In this document: piece after piece, positions 7,919 through 15,115 of the stretch
Layout of the letters: every line of letters begins with the position of its first letter
Numbering within the stretch: position 1 is the first letter of the stretch
Source: Bacteroidia bacterium
GTDB lineage: Bacteria > Bacteroidota > Bacteroidia > AKYH767-A > OLB10
Direction of reading: 5' to 3'
DNA: 38,722 nt
NCBI GenBank assembly: GCA_025450095.1
Contig: JANWID010000342.1
Coordinates: 1-38,722 of the forward strand
Program-made: the position numbers and the translations under genes
The notes under the pieces: generated by a model
Database searches by the model: none
Told to the model about the DNA's origin: nothing
What the model saw: the letters and a program-made list of their open reading frames with translations, nothing else

Positions 7919-8635
7919 CTATTTCTGCCAAAAATTACTAATTGGATATGCTAAACTGACACTTAAATTCCAAAATTCTCCTTTGCTATATGTTTTGCCA
8001 GCCATAGTTGGGGAATGGTCTTTTGTATAGCTAATATCCAACTCTTTAACAATTTTAAATCCTGTAAAATAATTCGTGGAAATTGAAATGATGGCACTTT
8101 TAAATATGGAGAATTCACATCCTATTCCGGTCTGTAATAATGAATAGTATTGAGACTTCAAATTGTCAGTATAAACGTAGGCAATACTATCATTACTGGT
8201 TTTAATTGAACCGGAGCCTCCACCGGACGAACCAAAATCTGAATTGATACAAAACAGATAACCAATTACAGGAATCAGAAATAATTTATTTTTTGAAATA
8301 TCTATTTTTGTACCCAGACGTATCGGAATTAACCATGCATCAAAGGCATTTGAAGAGCTTCCTCCGCTAATATTTTTAAATCCGAATCCTTCCGCATAAT
8401 ATTTGCGCAACAATCCTGTTTCGAGAAAAAGATTAGTATTTATATCCTGCCTGCAATTAATTCCCCAATGCCCCTCGCCGAGAGGAGTTTTTTTTAATTC
8501 AGTTCCTTCATCAGTGAGTTCATACATATCCAAAGCCATTGACGCTTCAAATCCCAAATATGTCCTGGTTTGGCAATTAGCCCAATGGATAAATAAATTT
8601 AAAATTAAAACACTAATTAATAATCTGAATGGCAT
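7919..8635 (-). CDS. Outer-membrane beta-barrel protein
   Basis: 238 residues: a signal peptide (1-21, ending NCQ) then alternating hydrophobic and polar beta strands, Gly-rich turns (ISGGSSSN, GSSGGGSGS) and a C-terminal aromatic strand (LSVSLAYPISNFWQK). Motifs such as LGFEASMAL, LRLGTKIDI-like and LLQTGIGCEF fit the PorT/OmpA-like small barrels common in Bacteroidota. Function unknown. A similar barrel gene lies 312 bp upstream on the same strand, but the two sequences are too different to be a recent duplication. Confidence 0.65.
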   Translation of the reverse strand: MPFRLLISVLILNLFIHWANCQTRTYLGFEASMALDMYELTDEGTELKKTPLGEGHWGINCRQDINTNLFLETGLLRKYYAEGFGFKNISGGSSSNAFDAWLIPIRLGTKIDISKNKLFLIPVIGYLFCINSDFGSSGGGSGSIKTSNDSIAYVYTDNLKSQYYSLLQTGIGCEFSIFKSAIISISTNYFTGFKIVKELDISYTKDHSPTMAGKTYSKGEFWNLSVSLAYPISNFWQK

Positions 8636-8947
8636 AAAGTGTTTAAATGTATTTTCGCGACTTTACTTTCGGGCGGGTTTCAGAACACAAAAAATTAAAT
8701 GTTTAGCGATTCGTTACTTTGCCGGGTTCATTTAATAACCCTGCTGTATTGCCATCTTTTCTCGAACTTCCTAATATGATTAACTTTCTCAATTCCTAAT
8801 TATTTTTTCACTGAATCAGGAGTTTGAAAGTCTTTTGTCTGAAAAGATCTTTAAAGTTCCGCTGATTTGTGCAAAACCTGATGAAACAAATATTATTTCT
8901 CATCTGTTTTGTGGTGGCCACACATAACAAAAGCTATTGTTTAAGAA
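8636..8947. other. Intergenic spacer, 312 bp, no gene found
   Basis: The stretch between the two beta-barrel genes is AT-rich. No coding frame with a credible start and codon use, no complete -33/-7 promoter pair, and no strong inverted repeat were found on either strand. Confidence 0.5.
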
Positions 8948-9568
8948 TCACTTTTTTATTTTATCAAATGAATAAAACAACTTCACCCCGGTTTTAATAA
9001 AGCCGGAGGAACCGTAATCCACGTCCAAAAAATTGAATGAAGGGCTTATGCTCATATTCATTTCTATTCCGAATCTCAGTGTTAGCGGGTATTTTATTCC
9101 AAGCCCTCCGAAGGTACTGATTGCAAAATAGTTTGAGCTCAAACTATAGGAATATTGATTTGAGGTCGAATTAAGGGACCTTACTGAGGTTGTGTAGGTG
9201 AAAGGTATTCCCATTTGGAAAAATATTCCAGAATTATTTGATTTCAGATAATACCTGCCTTCAAGAATGAATATTTGATCATACTCGATAATCCCTTCTG
9301 CCCCATAAATCAAACTACCGTCGGCCAGCAAGTACGGGCCATTATATAAATCATAGGTGCGCCTGGCATAATTAAAAGAGCCATTGATTGAAAACTTTTT
9401 ACCCAACCCTCTTTCATAGGAAATTTCCCAGCTCGGATAATTCATTTTACCAAGTTTATGGGAAGCAAAATCTGCATTGTAATTTCCTCCTGCTTTAACA
9501 GCTGATACTTGCGCATTTGTTACAGTGCTCAGCACTATAAATAATAAGGTTACAAATTGCTTTTTCAC
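8948..9568 (-). CDS. Outer-membrane beta-barrel protein (GTG start)
   Basis: 206 residues. The start codon is GTG at 9568, chosen because it begins a standard signal peptide (MKKQFVTLLFIVLSTVTNAQ, cleaved after about residue 19) and no ATG is suitably placed. The mature part consists of amphipathic strands ending in aromatic residues (SINGSFNYARRTYDLY, IFILEGRYYL, FGGLGIKYPLTLRFGIEMNMSI) and a last strand GVKLFYSF, the usual pattern of an 8-10-strand outer-membrane porin-like barrel. No specific function can be given. Confidence 0.65.
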   Translation of the reverse strand: MKKQFVTLLFIVLSTVTNAQVSAVKAGGNYNADFASHKLGKMNYPSWEISYERGLGKKFSINGSFNYARRTYDLYNGPYLLADGSLIYGAEGIIEYDQIFILEGRYYLKSNNSGIFFQMGIPFTYTTSVRSLNSTSNQYSYSLSSNYFAISTFGGLGIKYPLTLRFGIEMNMSISPSFNFLDVDYGSSGFIKTGVKLFYSFDKIKK

Positions 9569-9703
9569 GGATATGAAATTAAAATATTGTGAAGATTTAA
9601 TAATATTCCATTTTCAGCAACGATATTAATGCAATTAAATTGCCTGCAACATTGGATTAGACTTTATATCACTTCGTCCGGCCAGGTGAACGGAAAGCTA
9701 GTT

Positions 9704-10759
9704 TCAATTATGATCAATGATAAATTTCTTGCAGAAGTAATTTTCTCCATCAAACACTTTCACAAAATATATTCCGGAAGCAATATTTCCCAGGTTGATT
9801 TCTTTTGTTGATTTGTTACGTATACTTTCAACATAAACCATTTCTCCAAATACATTATTAACTGCAATGGTTCCTTTATCAATATTTGCCGTGAATGAAA
9901 TTGTTATTTTATCGCTTGAAGGATTTGGAAATATTTCGAATGAAATATTGCCGGACAGGTAAGCCGGTAGACTGGTCATGAACAAACTATCGAACTCGTA
10001 AATTCGTTGTGTGCCACCAATTGACATTTGGGAGCTGACTCCCCAGACATGATTGTTTACTTTGCAAAAACCCAATGGATATCCAAGACACCAGGGGGTA
10101 GTTGATATAATATTCCCTGAAGAAGTGTCAATTTCATGCAGCATCCCGGGAAATAAACTTAAACCATACAGACTTCCATTGATAAATTTTATGGGTAGCA
10201 TATAGGATGGGGTTGAATACGGAAATGTATTTATAACCGCACCTGTTGTGGCATTTAGCTTGTAAATTAAAGCCTGGCCGTAATCGGTAACCCATATATA
10301 ATTGCCGTCAAATGCTACACCATCACAATCCTGTGTGCATGGAGCAACTTTAAACCTGGAAACAACAGCGCCTGTATTGGGGTTTATTTTATACAATGAA
10401 TCAATCTGTTCTACCATAACTAACAAATTGGTTCCATCAAAATCCATATCACCCCCGGAGGTAGTAAAATATGACGCAGGATTTAGTATGGAATCTACTA
10501 ATATTCCGGAGAAAGTATATTTATAAATATAGTCACTACTGCCACTTTGAGACCATATAAAATTGCCATCAGAAGTAATACCGGAAGGCAATGCATCAAC
10601 CGTCGGAAATGAAAATATAGTATCACAGGCGGCCTGATTATTTAATGATTGAAAAACTGGCGCAGCTCCTTTTTCAAGTCCTGCAACAAAATTGGCTTGC
10701 GCAAATACCTGTATTGAAAATAAAAAAAGAAGCGAAGTAAGTAGAAAGCCTGGTTTCAT
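9704..10759 (-). CDS. Secreted NHL/PQQ-like propeller protein with T9SS sorting domain
   Basis: 351 residues from ATG 10759, which starts a signal peptide (MKPGFLLTSLLFLFSIQVFAQ); an ATG 39 bp upstream would add an unlikely hydrophilic leader. The mature part has YVTN/NHL-like repeats of about 40-45 residues, with phrases such as GNFIWSQSGSSDYIYKY, TNLLVMVEQIDSLYKINPNTGAV and GNYIWVTDYGQALIYKLNATTGAV, typical of glutamine-cyclotransferase-like or NHL propellers. The tail (from about 270) is type A: FEIFPNPSSDKITISF, then GIYFVKV and KKFIIDHN. Surface or extracellular location; ligand unknown. A candidate promoter lies about 60 bp upstream. Confidence 0.8.
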   Translation of the reverse strand: MKPGFLLTSLLFLFSIQVFAQANFVAGLEKGAAPVFQSLNNQAACDTIFSFPTVDALPSGITSDGNFIWSQSGSSDYIYKYTFSGILVDSILNPASYFTTSGGDMDFDGTNLLVMVEQIDSLYKINPNTGAVVSRFKVAPCTQDCDGVAFDGNYIWVTDYGQALIYKLNATTGAVINTFPYSTPSYMLPIKFINGSLYGLSLFPGMLHEIDTSSGNIISTTPWCLGYPLGFCKVNNHVWGVSSQMSIGGTQRIYEFDSLFMTSLPAYLSGNISFEIFPNPSSDKITISFTANIDKGTIAVNNVFGEMVYVESIRNKSTKEINLGNIASGIYFVKVFDGENYFCKKFIIDHN

Positions 10760-10816
10760 GCAATTTAATTTTAGATTTAATATTCTCAGTGCCGCCATGA
10801 GTTACGGATAGACAAT

Positions 10817-10846
10817 TAAAGATAATTAAATAAAATTATAATACAA
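10817..10846 (-). promoter_or_regulatory. Candidate Bacteroidota promoter for the 351-residue secreted protein
   Basis: Read on the minus strand: TTG (10846-10844), a 19-bp AT-rich spacer, then TATCTTTA (10824-10817), one base off the TAnnTTTG -7 element of Bacteroidota primary-sigma promoters. It lies 58 bp before the ATG at 10759. This is a pattern match only. Confidence 0.4.
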
Positions 10847-10945
10847 GAAAAATACAGCTTTTGATTGCCTGTATGAGCATAGGCCCAGGACTTTCTGACT
10901 ACAATAGCTTCAATCCTCAAAGCGATTTGGGCTATCTGCCCTGTT

Positions 10946-11428
10946 CTAATCCAGTTTGTAAATAAATTCTTCTATTTCTGCTTGCCGGGCATTAGCAAAA
11001 CCTTTGTCAGCACCGATTCTTACAAAATTGCATTTCTCTAAAACTTTCTGTGAACCAAAATTGTCAAAAGCAACCCGTCCGAAAATGGGTCTTGCAGGTT
11101 CAGTTTTTAGAAACTCTTTGAGTGCTTTTGTAGCAACACCCTTACCCCAAAATATTTTGTCTATCCAATAAGTAATTTCTGCGTTACCTTCTATTTCAAA
11201 CTTTGCTATACTGCCTGCAATAATGTTGTCCACAATTATTGTTTGTGTGTTTTTAGTCGGGTCATTTAAAAATTTTGAGTATTTCTGAAGATATGCGGTT
11301 TTGTTTGTCGGGTCTTTTGCTGTGAAAGCAGCTAAATAGTTTGCTTCATCATCAAGCTGAAACATAAAGAAGAACTCCAGGTCAGTAATTTGAGTCTTTC
11401 GTAATATAATTTCATTTGGGTTTACCAT
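10946..11428 (-). CDS. GNAT family N-acetyltransferase (RimJ/RimL-like)
   Basis: 160 residues covering one GNAT domain of the Acetyltransf_3 type: N-terminal IILRKTQITDLEFFFMFQLDDEAN, a central strand ITYWIDKIFWGKGVATKALKEFL that contains the acetyl-CoA-binding G-x-G-x-A-like turn (WGKGVA), and a C-terminal GRVAFDNFGSQKVLEKCNFVRIG block typical of RimJ/RimL relatives. Cytoplasmic. Substrate is unknown; such proteins acetylate amino groups of small molecules or protein N-termini. The start lies 12 bp after the stop of the hotdog thioesterase gene, so the two are co-transcribed. Confidence 0.9.
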   Translation of the reverse strand: MVNPNEIILRKTQITDLEFFFMFQLDDEANYLAAFTAKDPTNKTAYLQKYSKFLNDPTKNTQTIIVDNIIAGSIAKFEIEGNAEITYWIDKIFWGKGVATKALKEFLKTEPARPIFGRVAFDNFGSQKVLEKCNFVRIGADKGFANARQAEIEEFIYKLD

Positions 11429-11440
11429 TTCTCTGCTAAT

Positions 11441-11860
11441 TTAGTGTTCCCTTATAGACAATGTCATAATAGTCGCAACCATTTTTGCAATCAATTTGTC
11501 TCCGGAGTCGTCAAACACATTGGCTTCGCATATTGTCAATGTTTTTCCTGATTGAATTACTTTCCCAACCGCTATGATCCTTTTTGTATTTGCAGGTTTC
11601 ATAAAATTAATTTTAAACTCCACGGTCAATACGTCTTTGTCGATGGGCGCAAGTGTAAGTGCGGCATAACCGCAGGCACTATCAGCGATACTTGTCAAAA
11701 CCCCTGCGTGAAAAAAATTATGCTGCTGTGATAATGTTTCATTGAACTTACTGGAAATCTGAACAAGTCCATTTTCTACTTTGTCCAGTGAAGTGTTTAA
11801 AGTCTTCATCAGGCCTTGTTTTGTGAAGCTTGATTCAATTCTTTTATACAGGTCATCCAT
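11441..11860 (-). CDS. PaaI-type hotdog thioesterase
   Basis: 139 residues, a single 4HBT/hotdog domain. The family signature FFHAGVLTSIADSACGYAAL is present, with the catalytic-type Asp in SIADSA, followed by VLTVEFKINFMKPA, the usual central strand of PaaI/YdiI-like acyl-CoA thioesterases. Acts in the cytoplasm on acyl- or aryl-CoA, exact substrate unknown. It is first in a two-gene unit with the GNAT gene (12-bp gap). A TATATTTG -7 element lies 60 bp upstream in a spacer that also holds a strong hairpin. Confidence 0.88.
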   Translation of the reverse strand: MDDLYKRIESSFTKQGLMKTLNTSLDKVENGLVQISSKFNETLSQQHNFFHAGVLTSIADSACGYAALTLAPIDKDVLTVEFKINFMKPANTKRIIAVGKVIQSGKTLTICEANVFDDSGDKLIAKMVATIMTLSIREH

Positions 11861-11919
11861 TTAACTCGTCTTTAAATTGCCACTGGCGTTTTGCGGCGGG
11901 TAGCTGGCGCGCTTCTTAG

Positions 11920-11927
11920 CAAATATA
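11920..11927 (-). promoter_or_regulatory. Candidate -7 element (TATATTTG) for thioesterase-GNAT unit
   Basis: TATATTTG on the minus strand matches the TAnnTTTG consensus exactly and lies 60 bp before the thioesterase ATG. No TTG at the preferred 19-21 bp upstream distance was seen, so only the -7 part is supported. Confidence 0.35.
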
Positions 11928-11948
11928 GTTGATTTCGCCCAATGGCCA

Positions 11949-11979
11949 TAAGCCGCTGTTCGTTGAACGTAGTGGCTTA
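11949..11979. repeat. Imperfect hairpin in spacer upstream of the thioesterase gene
   Basis: A 10-pair stem (TAAGCCGCTG / TAGTGGCTTA, two G-T pairs) encloses an 11-nt loop. It lies just past the stop of the 128-residue protein gene (read leftward) and before the thioesterase promoter region. It could be a rho-independent-like terminator without a T-run, or a recombination-type secondary structure. Confidence 0.45.
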
Positions 11980-11997
11980 CGGGAGCTTGCCTGCCGG

Positions 11998-12384
11998 TTA
12001 ACGAAACTCGTTTTCAAGTGCCCATTTCCAATATGCAATTGGCAAGCTCATCCCTTCCGGAGCGATTGAAATTTTCTCCAGTTCATTTTGATCTAAATCA
12101 TTCACAACAACATTAAGATTGTATTCAACTCTGTGTTTATCGCCTGATTCGAGTACCCAAAAACCTTCCAACATGTTCATTACATTGTGAAGAGCAATGT
12201 CTATTGCATGAATTGCTTTTTCGTTTTGCTCTGTATTCAGGTCTTTTGGTAAAGCATTTACAGCCTCTGTGCGGCAATGTTTGATTAAATGAAAACCGAA
12301 CATGCTGGCTGCGTCATCCTGACGGTCGTAGAGATCCTTTTGCCACTCTGGATATTGTCGCGGAGTTGAATTGTCTGTCATCAT
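11998..12384 (-). CDS. Hypothetical small acidic protein
   Basis: 128 residues, no signal peptide or membrane helix, predicted mainly helical. I do not recognise the family. The central segment AIHAIDIALHNVMNMLEGFWVLESGDKHRVEYNLNVVVND suggests an alpha-beta core, and the C-terminus has SIAPEGMSLPIAYWKWALENEFR. Two successive ATGs (12384 and 12381) can serve as start. It follows the serine hydrolase gene by 23 bp and is probably its operon partner. Confidence 0.6.
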   Translation of the reverse strand: MMTDNSTPRQYPEWQKDLYDRQDDAASMFGFHLIKHCRTEAVNALPKDLNTEQNEKAIHAIDIALHNVMNMLEGFWVLESGDKHRVEYNLNVVVNDLDQNELEKISIAPEGMSLPIAYWKWALENEFR

Positions 12385-12407
12385 GTTTTGTAAAAATACG
12401 CAGCTTT

Positions 12408-13463
12408 TTATTTCTTTAATTCTGTCTTCACCAATGCCACAACTTCTTCACGAAGCGGCTTGATAAAATCATCATCTTTATTTGAAAGGAGACAAATAAA
12501 CGTGTTTGTCTGTTCATACCAGCGACTATAATTGTAGAATCCCACATTTCTTCCTGAATGTGCTCTGAATTTTCCAATATCATCTTCTGTAAAAAACCAG
12601 CCAAACCCATAGATCCAGTTTATTTCATTACTATTCTCTGCTAAACTATATGACATTAAAAAATATTTATTCCAATAGTCTTTGTCTTTAGAAACGGCCT
12701 TATAATATGCTATCATATCCTTTCCGGTAGCATAAAGTCCCGAAGCTCCTGTAGTAAAAGGACTGTTTTTAGCAGGATTCATTTTGGAAGTATATCCAGT
12801 GAGCACCTTTTTATTTGTCGGTGCAAAAGTACATGATGTCATTCCAAGTGGATTTAGAATATTTTCACTACAATATTCTTTATAGGTTTTCTTTGTGACA
12901 CGTTCAATAAGCATCGCAGCTAAAACATAACCGGAGTTAGTATAACCCCAGCTTGTTCCGGGCACAAAAACAGTGCTATCGGGTTTTGACATTATTTCGA
13001 GAATATTTTGATTGTTTAAAGTATCGGGTGCAGAGGTCAGTGAATAAAAATCGTGAATGCCATTTGTATGATTCGCCAGTTGCCTTATAGTTACTTTTTG
13101 CAGGGCTGGTTTTAGTTCGGGAAAATATTTTCCAATATTATCATCAGGTTTAATAAGTCCTTTGTCTATAAGTTGAAGAAGTGCAATCCCGGTAAATTGT
13201 TTCGCCAGGGAAGCCAGGTCAAATCTGTCATTGAGTGATATTTTTTCTTTTTTAGCCGTTGGGTCTTTATAGCCATACTCAAATGCCCTGATGCTATCGG
13301 GGTTGTATGCAATTATTATTACACCATTGTAACCGCCACGCGTGTCGTATTTGTGTACGATGCTGTCCAGTCGCGATTGAAATGTTTGTCCGTTAACGAC
13401 AACTGTTGCCAGGAAAAATAGCAGTAGCAGTACTCGATGCAATTTCAGCTTACAATTGGTCAT
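12408..13463 (-). CDS. Serine hydrolase, beta-lactamase (class C/PBP4*-like) family
   Basis: 351 residues. The signal peptide (1-25, VVVNGQ) indicates export to the periplasm. The three active-site motifs of the family are present: S-x-x-K at 85-88 (SLAK), Y-x-N at 174-176 (YTN), and H-S-G in FRAHSGRNVGF near residue 300. Motif spacing and length fit the esterase/D-aminopeptidase-like beta-lactamase-related proteins rather than resistance beta-lactamases, so peptidase or esterase action on cell-wall or small peptide substrates is more likely than antibiotic resistance. It is followed after 23 bp by an unknown gene and preceded by an AHSA1-like gene 90 bp away. Confidence 0.9.
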   Translation of the reverse strand: MTNCKLKLHRVLLLLFFLATVVVNGQTFQSRLDSIVHKYDTRGGYNGVIIIAYNPDSIRAFEYGYKDPTAKKEKISLNDRFDLASLAKQFTGIALLQLIDKGLIKPDDNIGKYFPELKPALQKVTIRQLANHTNGIHDFYSLTSAPDTLNNQNILEIMSKPDSTVFVPGTSWGYTNSGYVLAAMLIERVTKKTYKEYCSENILNPLGMTSCTFAPTNKKVLTGYTSKMNPAKNSPFTTGASGLYATGKDMIAYYKAVSKDKDYWNKYFLMSYSLAENSNEINWIYGFGWFFTEDDIGKFRAHSGRNVGFYNYSRWYEQTNTFICLLSNKDDDFIKPLREEVVALVKTELKK

Positions 13464-13553
13464 TACGTTGTCGGGGGCTTGTATTCACCTAATGCGATGT
13501 AAGTGCATATTTGCTATGAATCCGTGCGATGGGCTTTTTGTGAATGGGTTATA

Positions 13554-13994
13554 TTAAAAAACTTTCGTGCCTTTGCCGGTTGTTATCAAGCTGAATAAAC
13601 TTTTATGAATAAGATCTACCCAGGCATTTGAGCAAGCTCCGAAACATTCAATTTCGGGAACTAAACCCATGTGAGTAAAACGAAGTTGTGTTTTATTATT
13701 GAATTCAGAAATTTCAAAAATGATTTTTGTGTTCTCCCATTCGGTTTTGTCCTTTATGAAATTCAGTTTACTTTCAGTAACAAGCCAAACGATTTTTTTA
13801 TCAGGAATAACTTCAATCAATTGTTGTTTTGAAAAATGAATATCTTCCATACGATAAGTAAACTCATCATTGAGTTTGCTGCTATTGCCTTCAATTTCGC
13901 CTTGCCACCACCCACGAACGTTGTTGATGGCATTAAAAACATCGGATGTAGATTTATCAACCAAAATGGTTGTTGTAAAATCAGATGTTGTCAT
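13554..13994 (-). CDS. AHSA1-like SRPBCC domain protein
   Basis: 146 residues, one SRPBCC domain of the activator-of-Hsp90 homologue 1 (AHSA1) group: FTTTILVDKSTSDVFNAINNVRGWWQGEIEG at the start and KTQLRFTHMGLVPEIECFGACSNAWVDLI near the end, the standard two ends of this family. Cytoplasmic, ligand unknown. It is encoded 21 bp after the DinB gene, so the two form one transcript, probably from the element at 14532. Confidence 0.88.
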   Translation of the reverse strand: MTTSDFTTTILVDKSTSDVFNAINNVRGWWQGEIEGNSSKLNDEFTYRMEDIHFSKQQLIEVIPDKKIVWLVTESKLNFIKDKTEWENTKIIFEISEFNNKTQLRFTHMGLVPEIECFGACSNAWVDLIHKSLFSLITTGKGTKVF

Positions 13995-14015
13995 TTTGGT
14001 TTGAGTATTAGAATA

Positions 14016-14495
14016 TTATTTAAGCAACACTATTTGCCCGGTATGGTAATTTAAATGGGTTGTCCTGGTTATGATGATATTTAGTTTGTTGCGATGTGGT
14101 TCTTTGATGAAATCTTCAACAGAAACAGCGGTATGTTTTTCAAACCACTCTTCGGGTTGCAGGCTTTGAAAACGTTGTTTTAAAACTTCGCATTGTTTAC
14201 TCCAATATGCCCGGAGCTCCTGTGCAGAAGGAATTTCGGCTACTGATTTATCAGGAGATTCAATAAAGATTTTATGCAATCCGGGATATAGTTTATCGCC
14301 CATGTTTAATAATATTAACATTTCATCATGTGCAGCTATAAGATGTCCTATTAAATAGACACCTCTGTTCTTATTGGGTGCGACTTCTTTTTGCAATTGT
14401 TCGTCAGTCAATTCATTCAGCAGTTTGTCACAAACATTTATGGAGGCATTCCACCTGTCAAATACCATTTTAATTATTAAGTGAGTTGTATTCAT
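14016..14495 (-). CDS. DinB family (DinB-like four-helix bundle) protein
   Basis: 159 residues in the DinB/YfiT-like fold. The three likely metal-binding histidines are in the usual places: His51 (YLIGHLIAAHD), His147 and His151 (TTHLNYHTGQIVLLK at the C-terminus). The family includes thiol-dependent transferases with nickel or zinc and many of unknown function; the specific reaction cannot be read from sequence. It stands before the AHSA1-like gene on the same transcript. Confidence 0.88.
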   Translation of the reverse strand: MNTTHLIIKMVFDRWNASINVCDKLLNELTDEQLQKEVAPNKNRGVYLIGHLIAAHDEMLILLNMGDKLYPGLHKIFIESPDKSVAEIPSAQELRAYWSKQCEVLKQRFQSLQPEEWFEKHTAVSVEDFIKEPHRNKLNIIITRTTHLNYHTGQIVLLK

Positions 14496-14531
14496 TTATT
14501 GGATATTTAATTGTTATAAATTATGTTCTGC

Positions 14532-14539
14532 AAATATAT
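14532..14539 (-). promoter_or_regulatory. Candidate -7 element (TATATTTG) for the DinB-AHSA1 pair
   Basis: TATATTTG on the minus strand is an exact TAnnTTTG match 36 bp upstream of the DinB ATG, in the 48-bp gap between the helical-repeat gene and DinB. No TTG at the usual distance was found. Confidence 0.35.
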
Positions 14540-14543
14540 TGTC

Positions 14544-15080
14544 TCATTGTTCTAATTCTATTAATATTTTGGTTACTCTTTTTTCAAAGACATTTGTGTG
14601 TTTGTTCATCTGATCTGTTAAACAAAGCTTTAGCTCATTTTTTAGTTCGGGATATTTTTTCGTGAGTTTGAGCAGCACCCGGAGGGACCTTGATTTGATT
14701 GTGACATTTGTTTCTGTCGACAAAAGCCATTGAAACAACAAGTCGATGGCCCGGGCTTCATTTTCGGGTGGTACGCCTGCAATGAGCCAAAAATTGGCAA
14801 ATGACGTTTTGTAAACAGGGTTCAGACGATCACACAGATCTAATAAAAAGGGAAGTGCAGTAAATAACTTATTTGAATTTATTTCTCCAATCTCAGTTAA
14901 GAGCCATAGAAACCGGGTGGCAATTTTCGGTTCACAATTTAACAATTTGGAAAGTTCTTTTATATCGATGTCTCTTTCTATAATTACATTCACCCAAATA
15001 TTTCTTTTTGCGAGAGTGCTTGCAGGGAGTGAAGATTTCAGCTCCTTGAAGAATTCAGTGTTTGAAAAGTTAACTTTCAT
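14544..15080 (-). CDS. Helical-repeat (HEAT-like) protein of unknown function
   Basis: 178 residues, no signal peptide, predicted almost wholly helical with four or five antiparallel helix pairs (for instance DIDIKELSKLLNCEPKIATRFLWLLTEIGE and KSRSLRVLLKLTKKYPELKNELKLCL), as in HEAT or ARM repeats. Small HEAT proteins of this length are frequent in Bacteroidota and usually uncharacterised. It sits 35 bp past a secreted SBBP protein gene on the left side and 48 bp from DinB. Confidence 0.6.
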   Translation of the reverse strand: MKVNFSNTEFFKELKSSLPASTLAKRNIWVNVIIERDIDIKELSKLLNCEPKIATRFLWLLTEIGEINSNKLFTALPFLLDLCDRLNPVYKTSFANFWLIAGVPPENEARAIDLLFQWLLSTETNVTIKSRSLRVLLKLTKKYPELKNELKLCLTDQMNKHTNVFEKRVTKILIELEQ

Positions 15081-15115
15081 TTTTACTGCTTGCAGTTAAT
15101 GTTCCGCCGGTGTTA

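Noticed and set aside
12976..13303. CTATCGGG half-sites in the serine hydrolase gene (12976-12983 and a degenerate palindrome at 13285-13303)
   Set aside because: The encoded PDS residues align with the family without an insertion, and the arms are badly matched, so I count them as chance or decayed, not as element copies.
12408..13463. Beta-lactamase resistance gene
   Set aside because: The motifs (SLAK, YTN, HSG) are of the broad serine-hydrolase group with peptidase or esterase members, and nothing specific for resistance enzymes was seen.
13464..13553. Possible integron attC site before the serine hydrolase gene
   Set aside because: Paired RYYYAAC and GTTRRRY core sites in the right order could not be found here or in the spacer at 11861-11997, and no integrase gene is in the window.
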